From NCBI RefSeq assembly GCF_002067135.1, contig NZ_CP020105.1, positions 4,092,001-4,156,000 of the forward strand: 64,000 bases of DNA, read 5' to 3'. Position 1 is the stretch's first letter. Each line of letters begins with the position of its first letter. This DNA comes from Spirosoma rigui (lineage in GTDB: Bacteria; Bacteroidota; Bacteroidia; Cytophagales; Spirosomataceae). Positions 26,756 to 35,335 of this stretch are shown in pieces. The position numbers and the translations under genes are program-made. The notes beneath the pieces are model-generated. The model did no database searches. It saw nothing but the letters and a program-made list of their open reading frames with translations, and had not been told where the DNA came from.

Positions 26756-27895
26756 GTGGCCGACACGATCTTTATCCTTTTTATCCTGTGCGTGAACGTG
26801 GTAGTTTGCGAATGGCTCTCCACTAGGCCCGGTTTCAGTCACATTGGAACGGCCCTGCTGGTCATCTTGCTGACCGCCATCGAAGCCAACCTCGGGATCA
26901 TCCCCACAACCGAGACACCCGCCTACGAAGGAATATTCAGCTACGTGGCCCCTTTTGCGCTGTTCCTATTGTTGCTCACCGTCAACCTGAACGACCTGCG
27001 TCAGGCCGGGCTTCCTATGCTTACCCTGTTTCTGGTTGGGTCGGCGGGGACCATCATCGGCGTATTTACCAGCGTTTGGCTGTTCTCGGCACCCGAAACC
27101 GTGGGCAAGCTCTACTACGCACTGGCCGGTATGTTCACCGGCACCTACATTGGCGGCAGCATAAACTTCCACGCGGTAGCCCTCCATTATGGTGTTTCCA
27201 AGGCCGGTAATCTTTTCGTTGCCGCTACTGCAGCCGATAATATCATGACTACGCTCTGGATGGTGGCTACGCTGGCCATTCCCCGGTTTCTGCAGCGTCG
27301 GTTTCCGCGGCAGTTACCCACATCAGCGCTAGTCGAGGGAACGCCTGCTGCCGCTTACACCGACGCCGAGACTATGAGCCCCAGCGACCTGGGAATGTTA
27401 CTGGCCATGGGACTCGGGGCTATTGTGCTTTCCAAACAAGTGGCAACCCTGCTTCCGGCCCTACCCTTCGTTCTCGTTTTAACCAGCCTTGCGCTCCTAC
27501 TCGCTCAGTTCAGGCGGGTCAACAACCTGCGGGGAAGCCGGCTGCTCGGACTGTTCTGCATCTACCTGTTTCTGGCCGTCATTGGCGCTTACTGCGACGT
27601 AGCCGCGCTGCTGTACGATGGCCGGCTGGCCATTGTGCTGTTCGGGATGATTCTCACGCTGGTATTGATCCACGCCCTGATTGTGTTCGGGATCGGGGCT
27701 TTTTTCAAGCAGGACTGGGACGTACTGGGTATCGTTTCCCAGGCCAACGTCGGCGGGGCTACCTCGGCGCTGGCCCTCGCCAAAAGCCTGAACCGCCCCG
27801 ACCTGCAGCTGCCCGGCGTGCTGGTCGGCACGCTGGGTAACGCCATCGGCACGTACCTGGGCATTATCGTCGCGGAGGTACTGAAGGCCAGTTAA
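26756..27895 (+). CDS. DUF819 family membrane protein
   Basis: 379 residues, about 10-11 membrane helices. The segment AGMFTGTYIGGSINFHAVAL, with the related LVGTLGNAIGTYLGIIVAE at the C-terminus, is typical of the DUF819 (YjcL-like) family, which resembles ion- or solute-coupled transporters. Function is unestablished. The start is GTG at 26756, the only plausible start before the first helix. At its 3' end a 10-base tandem duplication (AAGGCCAGTT twice, 27892-27904 region) spans the stop codon. It precedes the sulfur cluster but is separated by a promoter. Confidence 0.85.
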   Translation: MADTIFILFILCVNVVVCEWLSTRPGFSHIGTALLVILLTAIEANLGIIPTTETPAYEGIFSYVAPFALFLLLLTVNLNDLRQAGLPMLTLFLVGSAGTIIGVFTSVWLFSAPETVGKLYYALAGMFTGTYIGGSINFHAVALHYGVSKAGNLFVAATAADNIMTTLWMVATLAIPRFLQRRFPRQLPTSALVEGTPAAAYTDAETMSPSDLGMLLAMGLGAIVLSKQVATLLPALPFVLVLTSLALLLAQFRRVNNLRGSRLLGLFCIYLFLAVIGAYCDVAALLYDGRLAIVLFGMILTLVLIHALIVFGIGAFFKQDWDVLGIVSQANVGGATSALALAKSLNRPDLQLPGVLVGTLGNAIGTYLGIIVAEVLKAS

Positions 27896-27922
27896 GGCCA
27901 GTTAAAGCAAGCGGCAGCAACG

Positions 27923-27954
27923 TTGCAACAGTCTGACCTATTTTCGTACCTTTG
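27923..27954 (+). promoter_or_regulatory. Bacteroidota-type promoter of the sulfur-assimilation cluster
   Basis: TTG at 27923-27925, 21 bases, TACCTTTG at 27947-27954, matching TTG-N19..21-TAnnTTTG. Transcription should start near 27961 and give a ~92-base structured leader. Confidence 0.65.
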
Positions 27955-27986
27955 TGCCACTTAACGCCGGTAACCCGGCCCGAGCA

Positions 27987-28010
27987 GCGGCACGCGCTAG
28001 TGCCGCTTTT
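27987..28010 (+). promoter_or_regulatory. Attenuator-like terminator hairpin in the sulfur-cluster leader
   Basis: GCGGCAC (27987-27993), loop GCGCTA, GTGCCGC (28000-28006), then TTTT. A smaller hairpin GCCGG-TAAC-CCGGC lies just upstream (27966-27979) and a third (CTAT/ATAG) just before the start. A terminator-like hairpin between promoter and first gene suggests transcription attenuation, possibly by a metabolite. I do not recognise any known riboswitch consensus in it. Confidence 0.5.
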
Positions 28011-28052
28011 ACAAGAACAAATAATCTATTAAGTCGATAGAGAATAAGCACT

Positions 28053-29132
28053 ATGCCAGCAGATGATGCCGTAACGGCCGGTTCCGTAGCGAAAGCCCCG
28101 TCAGAGTCCGCCCTGCCGTTCGACCTGAACGGATTGACGATTAGTTTGCAGGGTGACAATCGAAAGCTGGCGGAGCAGTCGGCAGCCATCCGGGCCGCAT
28201 TTCCCGATGCCCGTATCGTTTCGGCCGAGTCAGCCATCAATCCCTTACTGCGACGGCGCACCCGGACTGAAGTCGCTATCTACGTGTTTGCCGCCCTGGC
28301 GCTGATGTTCGTTGGGCACCTGGTGTTCAGCTACGTCACCGTAGAGCGCCTGACCTTGCTGGCGGGCAGCATCGACCTGACACCGGATATTTTCTATTTC
28401 ATCATGGCGGGATTCATCGCCCAGATGATCGACGGAGCGCTGGGAATGGCTTATGGTGTTACCGCCACTACGTTCCTGACGAGCGTTGGCATCAGTCCGC
28501 TTTTCGCCACGGCCAGTGTCCACAGTTCCGAGATATTCACCTCGGGGGTGTCGGGTTATATGCACCTGAAATTCGGCAACATCAACAGCAGGCTCTTCAA
28601 GGCCGTGCTGATTCCGGGCGTTATCGGAGCAGCACTGGGCGCGTTTCTGATCACCGAATTATCGGATCTGGAGATCGTGGCCAAGTACCTGTCGCCGGCA
28701 ATTTCGATTTACACCGCCATTCTGGGAATTTTGATCCTCAAAAAAGCCTTAACTAAACGAACGAAGAAACGGCCGGTCCGGCAGATTGGTCTGCTGGCGT
28801 GGTTCGGTGGCTTTGTCGATGCCATTGGCGGAGGGGGCTGGGGTCCCATCGTGAACTCGACCCTGATTGCCGCTGGCCGGCACCCGCGTTACACGATTGG
28901 TTCGGTCAATCTGGCTGAATTTTTCGTGTCGTTTGCCTCGTCGGTTGTGTTTGCTATGTTTGCCGGATTGGGCAACTACGGGCTGGTTATCGTTGGGCTT
29001 ATTCTGGGGGGTATGATTGCCGCCCCGATTGCCGCCCACCTGGCCCAGAAACTGCCCGTAAAGACCATGATGGTCCTGGTGGGGCTGGTCGTTATTCTGG
29101 TTAGCCTGCGGAAAATTATTCTGTTCTTTTAG
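28053..29132 (+). CDS. TSUP-family permease (TauE/SafE type), first gene of the sulfur cluster
   Basis: 359 residues. After a soluble N-terminal extension of ~70 residues come about eight membrane helices. MAGFIAQMIDGALGMAYGVT and VDAIGGGGWGPI are the duplicated signature loops of the TauE/SafE (TSUP) family. Members move sulfite, sulfonates or sulfate-like anions; the downstream genes make sulfite or sulfate traffic likely here. The N-terminal extension (SLQGDNRKLAEQSAAIRAAF) is not part of the usual transporter and its role is unknown. Expression is probably controlled by the leader hairpin. Confidence 0.88.
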   Translation: MPADDAVTAGSVAKAPSESALPFDLNGLTISLQGDNRKLAEQSAAIRAAFPDARIVSAESAINPLLRRRTRTEVAIYVFAALALMFVGHLVFSYVTVERLTLLAGSIDLTPDIFYFIMAGFIAQMIDGALGMAYGVTATTFLTSVGISPLFATASVHSSEIFTSGVSGYMHLKFGNINSRLFKAVLIPGVIGAALGAFLITELSDLEIVAKYLSPAISIYTAILGILILKKALTKRTKKRPVRQIGLLAWFGGFVDAIGGGGWGPIVNSTLIAAGRHPRYTIGSVNLAEFFVSFASSVVFAMFAGLGNYGLVIVGLILGGMIAAPIAAHLAQKLPVKTMMVLVGLVVILVSLRKIILFF

Positions 29133-29143
29133 TCAACCGTATG

Positions 29144-29225
29144 GGGTACCCGGTCAGGGCCGACAGACCGCTGACCAACGGGTATCCCTGCTATACGCTT
29201 ATTGGCCGAACCGGGCGGTTCGGCC
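29144..29225 (+). promoter_or_regulatory. Two consecutive hairpins before the metZ start
   Basis: A bulged hairpin spans 29144-29188 (GGGTACCCGGTCAG pairing with CTGACCAACGGGTATCCC). It is followed by a perfect 9-bp hairpin, GGCCGAACC (29204-29212), loop GGGC, GGTTCGGCC (29217-29225), ending 7 bases before the ATG at 29233. The second would sequester the ribosome landing site. Neither has a T tract, so a translational or RNA-stability role is more likely than termination. Confidence 0.45.
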
Positions 29226-29232
29226 CTACTCT

Positions 29233-30423
29233 ATGAAGAAACAAACCAAAGCCATACGTACCCAGGCGAAGAAATCGCTGAACCGGGAGCATTCCGTTCC
29301 CCTGTACCTGACCTCGAGTTTCGCGTTCGACAGCGCCGAGCAGGGCAAAGCCCTGTTTGAAGAAACCGAAGAGGGAAACATTTATTCGCGCTTTTCCAAT
29401 CCCAACGTAACTGAGTTCGTCGAGAAAGTATGCATGCTGGAAAATGCTGAAGATGGCATTGCGACCGGCACGGGGATGGCAGCTGTGTTTGCCAGTATGG
29501 CTGGTTTATTAAAATCGGGGGATCACCTGGTGGCCTGCCGGGCGCTGTTCGGGTCGGCTCACCAGATCATTACCCAGATCCTGAGCAAGTGGGGTATTAC
29601 CCATACTTATGTCGACGCTACGGCCACGGAAGCCGAGTGGGAAGCCGCCATGCAGCCCAACACCCGCATGGTGTACCTCGAAACACCGTCTAACCCCGGT
29701 CTTGAACTGGTGGACCTGGCCATGCTGGGCCGGCTCAAAGAAAAGTACGGCTTCATCCTGAATGTCGACAACTGTTTTGCCACACCCATACTGCAAACGC
29801 CCATCGACTTCGGCGCGGACTTGTCTATTCACTCGGCTACCAAATTCATGGATGGTCAGGGACGGGTATTGGGCGGAATTGTGGTCGGACGCGCGGACCT
29901 GATCCAGCCGATTCGGTTCTTCGCCCGGCACACCGGACCCTCGCTGTCGCCCTTCAACGCCTGGGTGTTGTCGAAAAGTCTGGAAACGCTCGACCTCCGC
30001 ATGGAACGCCACTGCCGCAACGCGCAGCAGCTGGCCGAAGCCCTGGACGCCCACGAAGATGTAGCGCGGGTGCTGTATCCATTCCTGCCCTCCCACCCCC
30101 AATTCGAACTGGCTAAGGCCCAGATGTCGGCGGGTGGAGCGATCATCACGATCGAACTGGACGGCGGCTTCGAGCGCATCAAAGCCTTCTTCGACGCCCT
30201 GCAGATTGCTACCCTGTCGTCGAATCTCGGCGATTCGCGCACGATCGTAACCAACCCCAACACGACGACCCACGCCAAGCTGAAACCCGACGAAAAGGCC
30301 GCCCTGGGCATCACTCCCGGTCTGGTCCGGATTTCGGTGGGGCTGGAAGCCATTGAGGATTTGATTGACGACTTTACGCAGGCAGTAGAAAAATCGGCAG
30401 ATGTCTTAAAAGAACAGGTTTAA
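29233..30423 (+). CDS. metZ: O-succinylhomoserine sulfhydrylase (Cys/Met metabolism PLP enzyme)
   Basis: 396 residues. Cys/Met-metabolism PLP family: Lys204 in HSATKFMDGQGRVLGG is the Schiff-base lysine, Asp179 (NVDNCFATP) contacts the PLP nitrogen, and the N-terminal YSRFSNPNVTEFVEKV is typical of the sulfhydrylase branch. It should convert O-succinyl- or O-acetylhomoserine plus sulfide into homocysteine, the final step for sulfide made by this cluster. Cystathionine gamma-synthase or lyase activity cannot be excluded from sequence alone. Confidence 0.85.
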   Translation: MKKQTKAIRTQAKKSLNREHSVPLYLTSSFAFDSAEQGKALFEETEEGNIYSRFSNPNVTEFVEKVCMLENAEDGIATGTGMAAVFASMAGLLKSGDHLVACRALFGSAHQIITQILSKWGITHTYVDATATEAEWEAAMQPNTRMVYLETPSNPGLELVDLAMLGRLKEKYGFILNVDNCFATPILQTPIDFGADLSIHSATKFMDGQGRVLGGIVVGRADLIQPIRFFARHTGPSLSPFNAWVLSKSLETLDLRMERHCRNAQQLAEALDAHEDVARVLYPFLPSHPQFELAKAQMSAGGAIITIELDGGFERIKAFFDALQIATLSSNLGDSRTIVTNPNTTTHAKLKPDEKAALGITPGLVRISVGLEAIEDLIDDFTQAVEKSADVLKEQV

Positions 30424-30435
30424 ACCACCATTCTT

Positions 30436-31542
30436 ATGCGCATCGGCCTTGCCACCTTTTTCTTCGCCTGCCTGTTTTTTCAGCTTGCAACCGCCCAATC
30501 CACGAAAAAACCACTCCGGGTGGGCGTGGTGGGCCTGGTACACACGCACGTTCATGGTATTCTGTCGAAAGCCTTTCGGCAGCAAGGCCAGACGGACATC
30601 GAAATCGTTGGCATTGCCGAACCCAACCGCGCACTGGCCGAACGCTACGCCAAACAGTACGGCTTCCCGCTGAGTCTGGTGTACCCGTCTATTGCGGAGA
30701 TGCTGGACAAAGTAAAGCCCGAAGCCGTGACTGATTTTGGCCGTATCGTCGACCATATCAAAACGGTACAGATCTGCGCGCCACGGGGTATCCACGTTAT
30801 GGTTGAGAAGCCGCTGTCGGTTAGTTTCGATCAGGCAAAACAGATGGAAACTTTAGCGAAGAAACATAACGTTCAATTGCTAACGAACTACGAAACAACC
30901 TGGTACGGCAGTAACCACAAGGCCTATGCGATGGCGAATCAGGAGAAAGCCATAGGCGACCTGCGCAAAATCGTCGTACACGACGGGCACCAGGGGCCAA
31001 AAGAAATAGGTGTGACGAGCGAGTTCCTCGACTGGCTGACGGACCCGGTTGCCAACGGTGCGGGTGCGCTGTTCGACTTTGGGTGCTACGGGGCTAACCT
31101 ATCGACCTGGCTGCTGGGAAACCAGCGCCCGACGTCGGTGGTGGCAGTGACGCAGCAGATTAAGCCGGACATCTATCCGAAGGTAGACGACGAAGCAACG
31201 ATAGTACTGACGTACCCAAAAACACAGACCATTATCCAGGCGTCCTGGAACTGGCCCTTCGCCCGTAAAGACATGGAAGTATACGGGCAGCATGGCTACG
31301 TCATGACCGTGGATGGCACGAAAATGCGGATTCGGTTGAAAGACGACAAGACCGAGCGACCCGCCGAGGCTGCTCTCACCGATGCCCCGGCCACCGATCC
31401 GTTCGCGTATCTGGCGCGGCTGTTGCACGGCGAGGCAAAACCCGATGCGCTGACCTCCCTGGCCAACAACATGGTCGTCATGGAGATCCTGGATGCGGCC
31501 CGGCAGTCGGCCAGGACGGGAAAAGCGGTAGTACTCAAGTAA
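30436..31542 (+). CDS. Exported Gfo/Idh/MocA-family oxidoreductase with Sec-type signal
   Basis: 368 residues. The N-terminus MRIGLATFFFACLFFQLATA followed by QS is a Sec-type signal peptide without a twin-arginine motif. The Rossmann segment LRVGVVGLVHTHVHG (28-42) is altered: the usual GxGxxG is GLVHTH. The family EKP motif is present (VEKPLSV, 124-126). The family normally binds NAD(P), and export through Sec with a folded cofactor is hard to reconcile, so it may bind no dinucleotide or act on something else. It sits 12 bases after metZ and 62 bases before cysH, inside the sulfur cluster, but its link to sulfur is not evident. Confidence 0.8.
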   Translation: MRIGLATFFFACLFFQLATAQSTKKPLRVGVVGLVHTHVHGILSKAFRQQGQTDIEIVGIAEPNRALAERYAKQYGFPLSLVYPSIAEMLDKVKPEAVTDFGRIVDHIKTVQICAPRGIHVMVEKPLSVSFDQAKQMETLAKKHNVQLLTNYETTWYGSNHKAYAMANQEKAIGDLRKIVVHDGHQGPKEIGVTSEFLDWLTDPVANGAGALFDFGCYGANLSTWLLGNQRPTSVVAVTQQIKPDIYPKVDDEATIVLTYPKTQTIIQASWNWPFARKDMEVYGQHGYVMTVDGTKMRIRLKDDKTERPAEAALTDAPATDPFAYLARLLHGEAKPDALTSLANNMVVMEILDAARQSARTGKAVVLK

Positions 31543-31604
31543 CAGCGACCGGGCTGCTGGCCCAGGTCACGACCCTAAAAACGGACTGACACTCCGTGCA
31601 GTGT

Positions 31605-32318
31605 ATGACAACCGAAGAACCACATACCCTCGAAAGCCTGGCCGGGCAGCTGCGCGGCCTGAGCAATATCGACGCCCTGCGAACACTGGCTGAACTGTTT
31701 CCGGGCGAGGTAATTTTCTCCACCAGCCTCGGCTACGAAGACCAGATTATTACTGACCTGATTCTGGCCAACGATATTCCGATCAAGATTTTCACGCTCG
31801 ATACGGGCCGGATGTTTTCGGAGACCTATTCGGTCTGGAAAAAGACCAACGACCGCTACGATACCAAGATCGTAGCCTACTTTCCGAAGCAGGAGATGGT
31901 CGAGAGTCTGATGACCGGCAAGGGTCCCTACAGCATGTACGATTCGGTAGAAAACCGGAAAGAATGCTGCTTCATTCGCAAAATAGAGCCCCTGAACCGG
32001 GCGCTGGCGGGTAACAAAGTGTGGATCACGGGCATCCGGGCCGAGCAGTCGCCCAACCGCCAGACCATGACCCAGCTCGAATGGGACGATGCCCATCACC
32101 TGTTCAAATTTCATCCCCTGATGGACTGGTCGTTCGACGACGTAAAACAGTACGTCAGCGAGAACAACGTACCCTACAATCCGCTCCACGATCGGGGCTT
32201 TGTCAGCATCGGCTGTCAGCCCTGTACCCGCGCCATCCAGCCGGGTGAAGATTTCCGCGCCGGCCGCTGGTGGTGGGAAGACAACTCGAAAAAAGAGTGC
32301 GGGTTACATGTTAAATGA
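31605..32318 (+). CDS. cysH: Assimilatory adenylyl-sulfate (APS) / PAPS reductase
   Basis: 237 residues from ATG 31605; a GTG three codons earlier is less likely. The fold is that of CysH (STSLGYEDQIITDLI; DTGRMFSETY). Cys121-Cys122 (KECCFIRKI) and Cys204/Cys207 (IGCQPC) form the CC...CxxC set that binds a [4Fe-4S] cluster in APS reductases, and ECGLH carries the catalytic Cys232. That cysteine pattern predicts that it uses APS directly, consistent with the absence of an APS kinase (CysC) domain in this cluster. The product is sulfite. Confidence 0.95.
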   Translation: MTTEEPHTLESLAGQLRGLSNIDALRTLAELFPGEVIFSTSLGYEDQIITDLILANDIPIKIFTLDTGRMFSETYSVWKKTNDRYDTKIVAYFPKQEMVESLMTGKGPYSMYDSVENRKECCFIRKIEPLNRALAGNKVWITGIRAEQSPNRQTMTQLEWDDAHHLFKFHPLMDWSFDDVKQYVSENNVPYNPLHDRGFVSIGCQPCTRAIQPGEDFRAGRWWWEDNSKKECGLHVK

Positions 32319-32372
32319 GGAAACGGCTACGGCATGCATCCGTCGTTTGTTCCCTCTTTCACTACTTATAAA

Positions 32373-33275
32373 ATGAAGTTAGATTACCTCGATCAACTCG
32401 AATCCGAAGCCATCCACATCATGCGGGAGGTGGCCGGTCAGTTCGAACGGCCCGCGCTCCTCTTTTCGGGCGGAAAAGATTCTATCACGCTCGTTCATCT
32501 GGCGCTGAAAGCCTTCCGGCCGGGTAAGTTCCCCTTTCCGCTGGTACACATCGACACAGGTCATAATTTTCAGGAAGCCATTGACTACCGCGATAACCTG
32601 GCCAATAAAATTGGCGAGAAGCTCATTGTTCGCTACGTGGAAGATACTATCCGGGAAAAGAAACTGAAAGAACCCACCGGCCGGAACGCCACCCGCAACG
32701 GACTCCAGACGTTTACGCTGCTGGACGCCATCGAAGAGTTTGAGTTCGACGCCTGCATTGGGGGTGCCCGGCGCGACGAAGAGAAAGCGCGGGCCAAGGA
32801 ACGGGTTTTCTCGGTACGGGATGAATTTGGCTCCTGGGACCCCAAACGCCAGCGTCCTGAACTCTGGAACCTCTACAACGGCCGGATTCACAAAGGAGAA
32901 AATGTTCGGATATTTCCGATTTCAAACTGGACGGAACTGGACGTATGGAATTACATCCGGCGCGAGAAAATTGAGTTACCCAGCATCTACTTCGCCCACG
33001 ACCGCGAACTGATCATCCGGGATGGCAAACTGATGGCCACGGCGGGTGGGGTGATTAAGCCCGAAGCCGATGACCAGATCGTGACGCGCCGGGTACGGTT
33101 CCGTACGGTAGGAGACATTTCCTGCACAGCAGCATCGGAGTCACAGGCTGACACACTGGATGCGGTCATCGGCGAAATACAGGCCACCCGTATCTCCGAA
33201 CGGGGCGAGACCCGGATGGATGACCAGCTCAGCGAAGCGGCCATGGAAGACCGCAAGAAAGGCGGATACTTTTGA
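32373..33275 (+). CDS. cysD: Sulfate adenylyltransferase small subunit
   Basis: 300 residues from ATG 32373 (MKLDYLDQLESEAIHIMREV), the usual CysD length; an upstream in-frame ATG at 32334 adds an unsupported tail. The PP-loop SGGKDS (32-37) and conserved GGARRDEEKARAKERVFS identify the catalytic subunit of ATP sulfurylase, which makes APS from sulfate and ATP. The partner CysN lies 627 bases downstream, an unusually long gap that contains a PIN-domain pseudogene. Confidence 0.97.
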   Translation: MKLDYLDQLESEAIHIMREVAGQFERPALLFSGGKDSITLVHLALKAFRPGKFPFPLVHIDTGHNFQEAIDYRDNLANKIGEKLIVRYVEDTIREKKLKEPTGRNATRNGLQTFTLLDAIEEFEFDACIGGARRDEEKARAKERVFSVRDEFGSWDPKRQRPELWNLYNGRIHKGENVRIFPISNWTELDVWNYIRREKIELPSIYFAHDRELIIRDGKLMATAGGVIKPEADDQIVTRRVRFRTVGDISCTAASESQADTLDAVIGEIQATRISERGETRMDDQLSEAAMEDRKKGGYF

Positions 33276-33492
33276 GTTCGACTGCTTACGTTCAAAACAG
33301 GACTAACGGCAAGAATGCAATGACGCTGTAGACTTGGGAAAACCTTTTTTTAATCAGTATCGGGCGGGACTACCTGGATAAAGACACCCTTACCCAGTTG
33401 ATGGATCGAATTAAACCTGAGCACTTGGTGATAAAGGCAGCGTGGTGAGCAAAGAATAAAGATCGCTATTTACGGGGTGAAGCATAACCACT

Positions 33493-33856
33493 GTAGTGAT
33501 TGACACAAATTTATTCTTTGTCGCCCCCCGCACGTCGAACAGCTTTATTCGCGAAATACTCGACCGTTCCGGCCTCCGCTTCCTAGCGTCACCTTTGCTT
33601 GTCGTTGACTTGTACAAGTATAAGAATGAACTGGGTTGCTACATCAAGCGCTACCGAAGATGAGGTACATGAACTGTTATCATTGTTTCAGCACCGGATA
33701 GCGTTGATGAATGAACGGGCTGTTTCACCCGGAAATATCAGTCACGCTTTTCGTCTGTGTTCCGGAGTTGATGAAAAAGACACACCATTTGGGGCCTTAG
33801 CGTTAAAGTGTAATGCTCAACTACGAATGCGTGATAAAGAATTAAAAGAGGGCTGA
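33493..33856 (+). pseudogene. Frameshifted PIN-domain (toxin-like) pseudogene between cysD and cysN
   Basis: Frame 1 (33493-33663) reads VVIDTNLFFVAPRTSNSFIR and continues to LLVVDLYKYKNELG. Frame 2 (to 33856) reads EDEVHELLSLFQHRIALMNE and continues with DEKDTPFGALALKCNAQL then MRDKELKEG. Together they give the PIN nuclease pattern: DTN near the N-terminus, a central Glu, DEKDTPF and a C-terminal D. The join needs a frame change around 33640-33660, and there is no proper start codon (a TGA lies in frame at 33478). A nearby in-frame stretch at 33355-33450 (DTLTQLMDRIKPEHLVI) may be a remnant of the antitoxin. The bases around it are more AT-rich than the cys genes, suggesting an acquired and decaying toxin-antitoxin unit. 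Confidence 0.75.
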
Positions 33857-33902
33857 TCGGCAAAAGGCTTTCCTGACTTTTTCGATGCCTGATTACTAAA
33901 AT

Positions 33903-35165
33903 ATGGACCTTCTACGCTTTATAACCGCCGGTTCGGTTGACGACGGCAAGAGCACGCTCATCGGGCGGCTCCTCTACGATTCAAAATCCATCCTGGCCGA
34001 TCAGCTCGAAGCGATCGAGCGCGCCACCAAAGGCCGCGACGATGGCGAAATCGACCTGGCGCTGCTCACCGATGGGCTCCGCTCCGAACGCGAACAGGGC
34101 ATCACCATCGACGTAGCCTACCGGTATTTTCAGACCCCGGTGCGGAAGTTTATCATCGTTGACGCGCCGGGCCACATCCAGTATACCCGGAACATGGTAA
34201 CGGGAGCGTCGAATTGCCAGCTCGCCGTGGTGCTGGTCGATGCCCGGCATGGCGTCGTGGAACAAACGCGCCGGCACTCGCTGATTGCCAGCCTGCTCGG
34301 GATTCCCCACATTGTTGTGGCCGTTAATAAAATGGACCTGATGGACTATTCACAGGACGTCTTTTCCGATATCTGCATCCAGTATGCCGAGCTGGCCAAG
34401 AACCTGAACGTACCCAACGTTACCTACATTCCCTTAAGCGCGCTCAACGGTGATAACGTAGTGGACAAGTCCAGCACCATGACGTGGTACGAGGGGCCTA
34501 CCCTGCTGGAACACCTGGAAACGGTAGAGATCACCGATGCGGTGTCGGACGAAGGGAAAGAAAAGCCGGGCCGTTTCCCGGTGCAGTACGTTATCCGGCC
34601 CCAAACGGCTGATTTGCCGGATTACCGGGGGTATGCGGGCAAAATTACCAGCGGCACGTTACGCAAGGGCGATTCGATCACGGTGCTGCCCTCCGGTGAA
34701 ACCTCGACCATCGATGCCATTGAAATTGCGGACAAGCAATACGATGAGGCCTCAGCGCCAATGTCGGTGGTCCTTCACCTGGCCGATGACCGCGACATCA
34801 GCCGGGGCGACCTGATCGTCCGCTCCGACGGGCTGCCCATCAGCAGCCAGACAGTTGAAGCCATGCTCTGCTGGATGGATGCTAAAGAATTTAAAGTGGG
34901 CAACAAGTACGTTTTGCAGGTGGGCACCGCCCGGACACGCTGCTCGGTTCGGGAGATTGCGTATCAGCTGAATGTGAATACCTACGAGCAGGCATCAGGC
35001 GTTGAGAACCTGAAACTGAACGATCTGGCCAAGGTGGTGCTGCGTACAGCGCAACCCATCAGCTTCGATCCCTACACTCAGAATCGGTCAACCGGTGGGG
35101 CCATCCTGATCGATGAAACATCGAACGTCACGGTAGGTGCCCTGATGCTGGTTGGTGAAGCATAA
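33903..35165 (+). CDS. cysN: Sulfate adenylyltransferase large (GTPase) subunit
   Basis: 420 residues. GTPase motifs: G1 GSVDDGKST (10-18), G3 DAPGH, and G4 NKMDL. The C-terminal beta-barrels follow the EF-Tu pattern. There is no APS kinase domain, so this is the short CysN. Its GTP hydrolysis drives APS synthesis by CysD. A bidirectional terminator follows at 35225-35263. Confidence 0.97.
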   Translation: MDLLRFITAGSVDDGKSTLIGRLLYDSKSILADQLEAIERATKGRDDGEIDLALLTDGLRSEREQGITIDVAYRYFQTPVRKFIIVDAPGHIQYTRNMVTGASNCQLAVVLVDARHGVVEQTRRHSLIASLLGIPHIVVAVNKMDLMDYSQDVFSDICIQYAELAKNLNVPNVTYIPLSALNGDNVVDKSSTMTWYEGPTLLEHLETVEITDAVSDEGKEKPGRFPVQYVIRPQTADLPDYRGYAGKITSGTLRKGDSITVLPSGETSTIDAIEIADKQYDEASAPMSVVLHLADDRDISRGDLIVRSDGLPISSQTVEAMLCWMDAKEFKVGNKYVLQVGTARTRCSVREIAYQLNVNTYEQASGVENLKLNDLAKVVLRTAQPISFDPYTQNRSTGGAILIDETSNVTVGALMLVGEA

Positions 35166-35224
35166 CGGGTCCAACAGCCATTGGACAACCTGTCCGATGG
35201 ATACGTCATCCTGAGAACGACTAT

Positions 35225-35263
35225 ACAAAAAACACCGCTTCAGAACGAAGCGGTGTTTTTTGT
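35225..35263. terminator. Bidirectional terminator between cysN and the aldehyde oxidoreductase block
   Basis: Perfect 17-base arms (35225-35241 and 35247-35263): ACAAAAAACACCGCTTC, loop AGAAC, then the complement. A run and T run at the two ends make it functional in both directions. Confidence 0.92.
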
Positions 35264-35335
35264 GGGTAGCATTCAGACAGCCAATAGCTTGTGCCTTGTG
35301 CAGAGCCGCCCGGAACAGGCGGTTTTACGTTGGCC

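Noticed and set aside
27961-28052. Known SAM riboswitch in the sulfur-cluster leader
   Set aside because: No SAM-I core or SAM-II pseudoknot sequence is recognisable; kept only as an unassigned structured leader.
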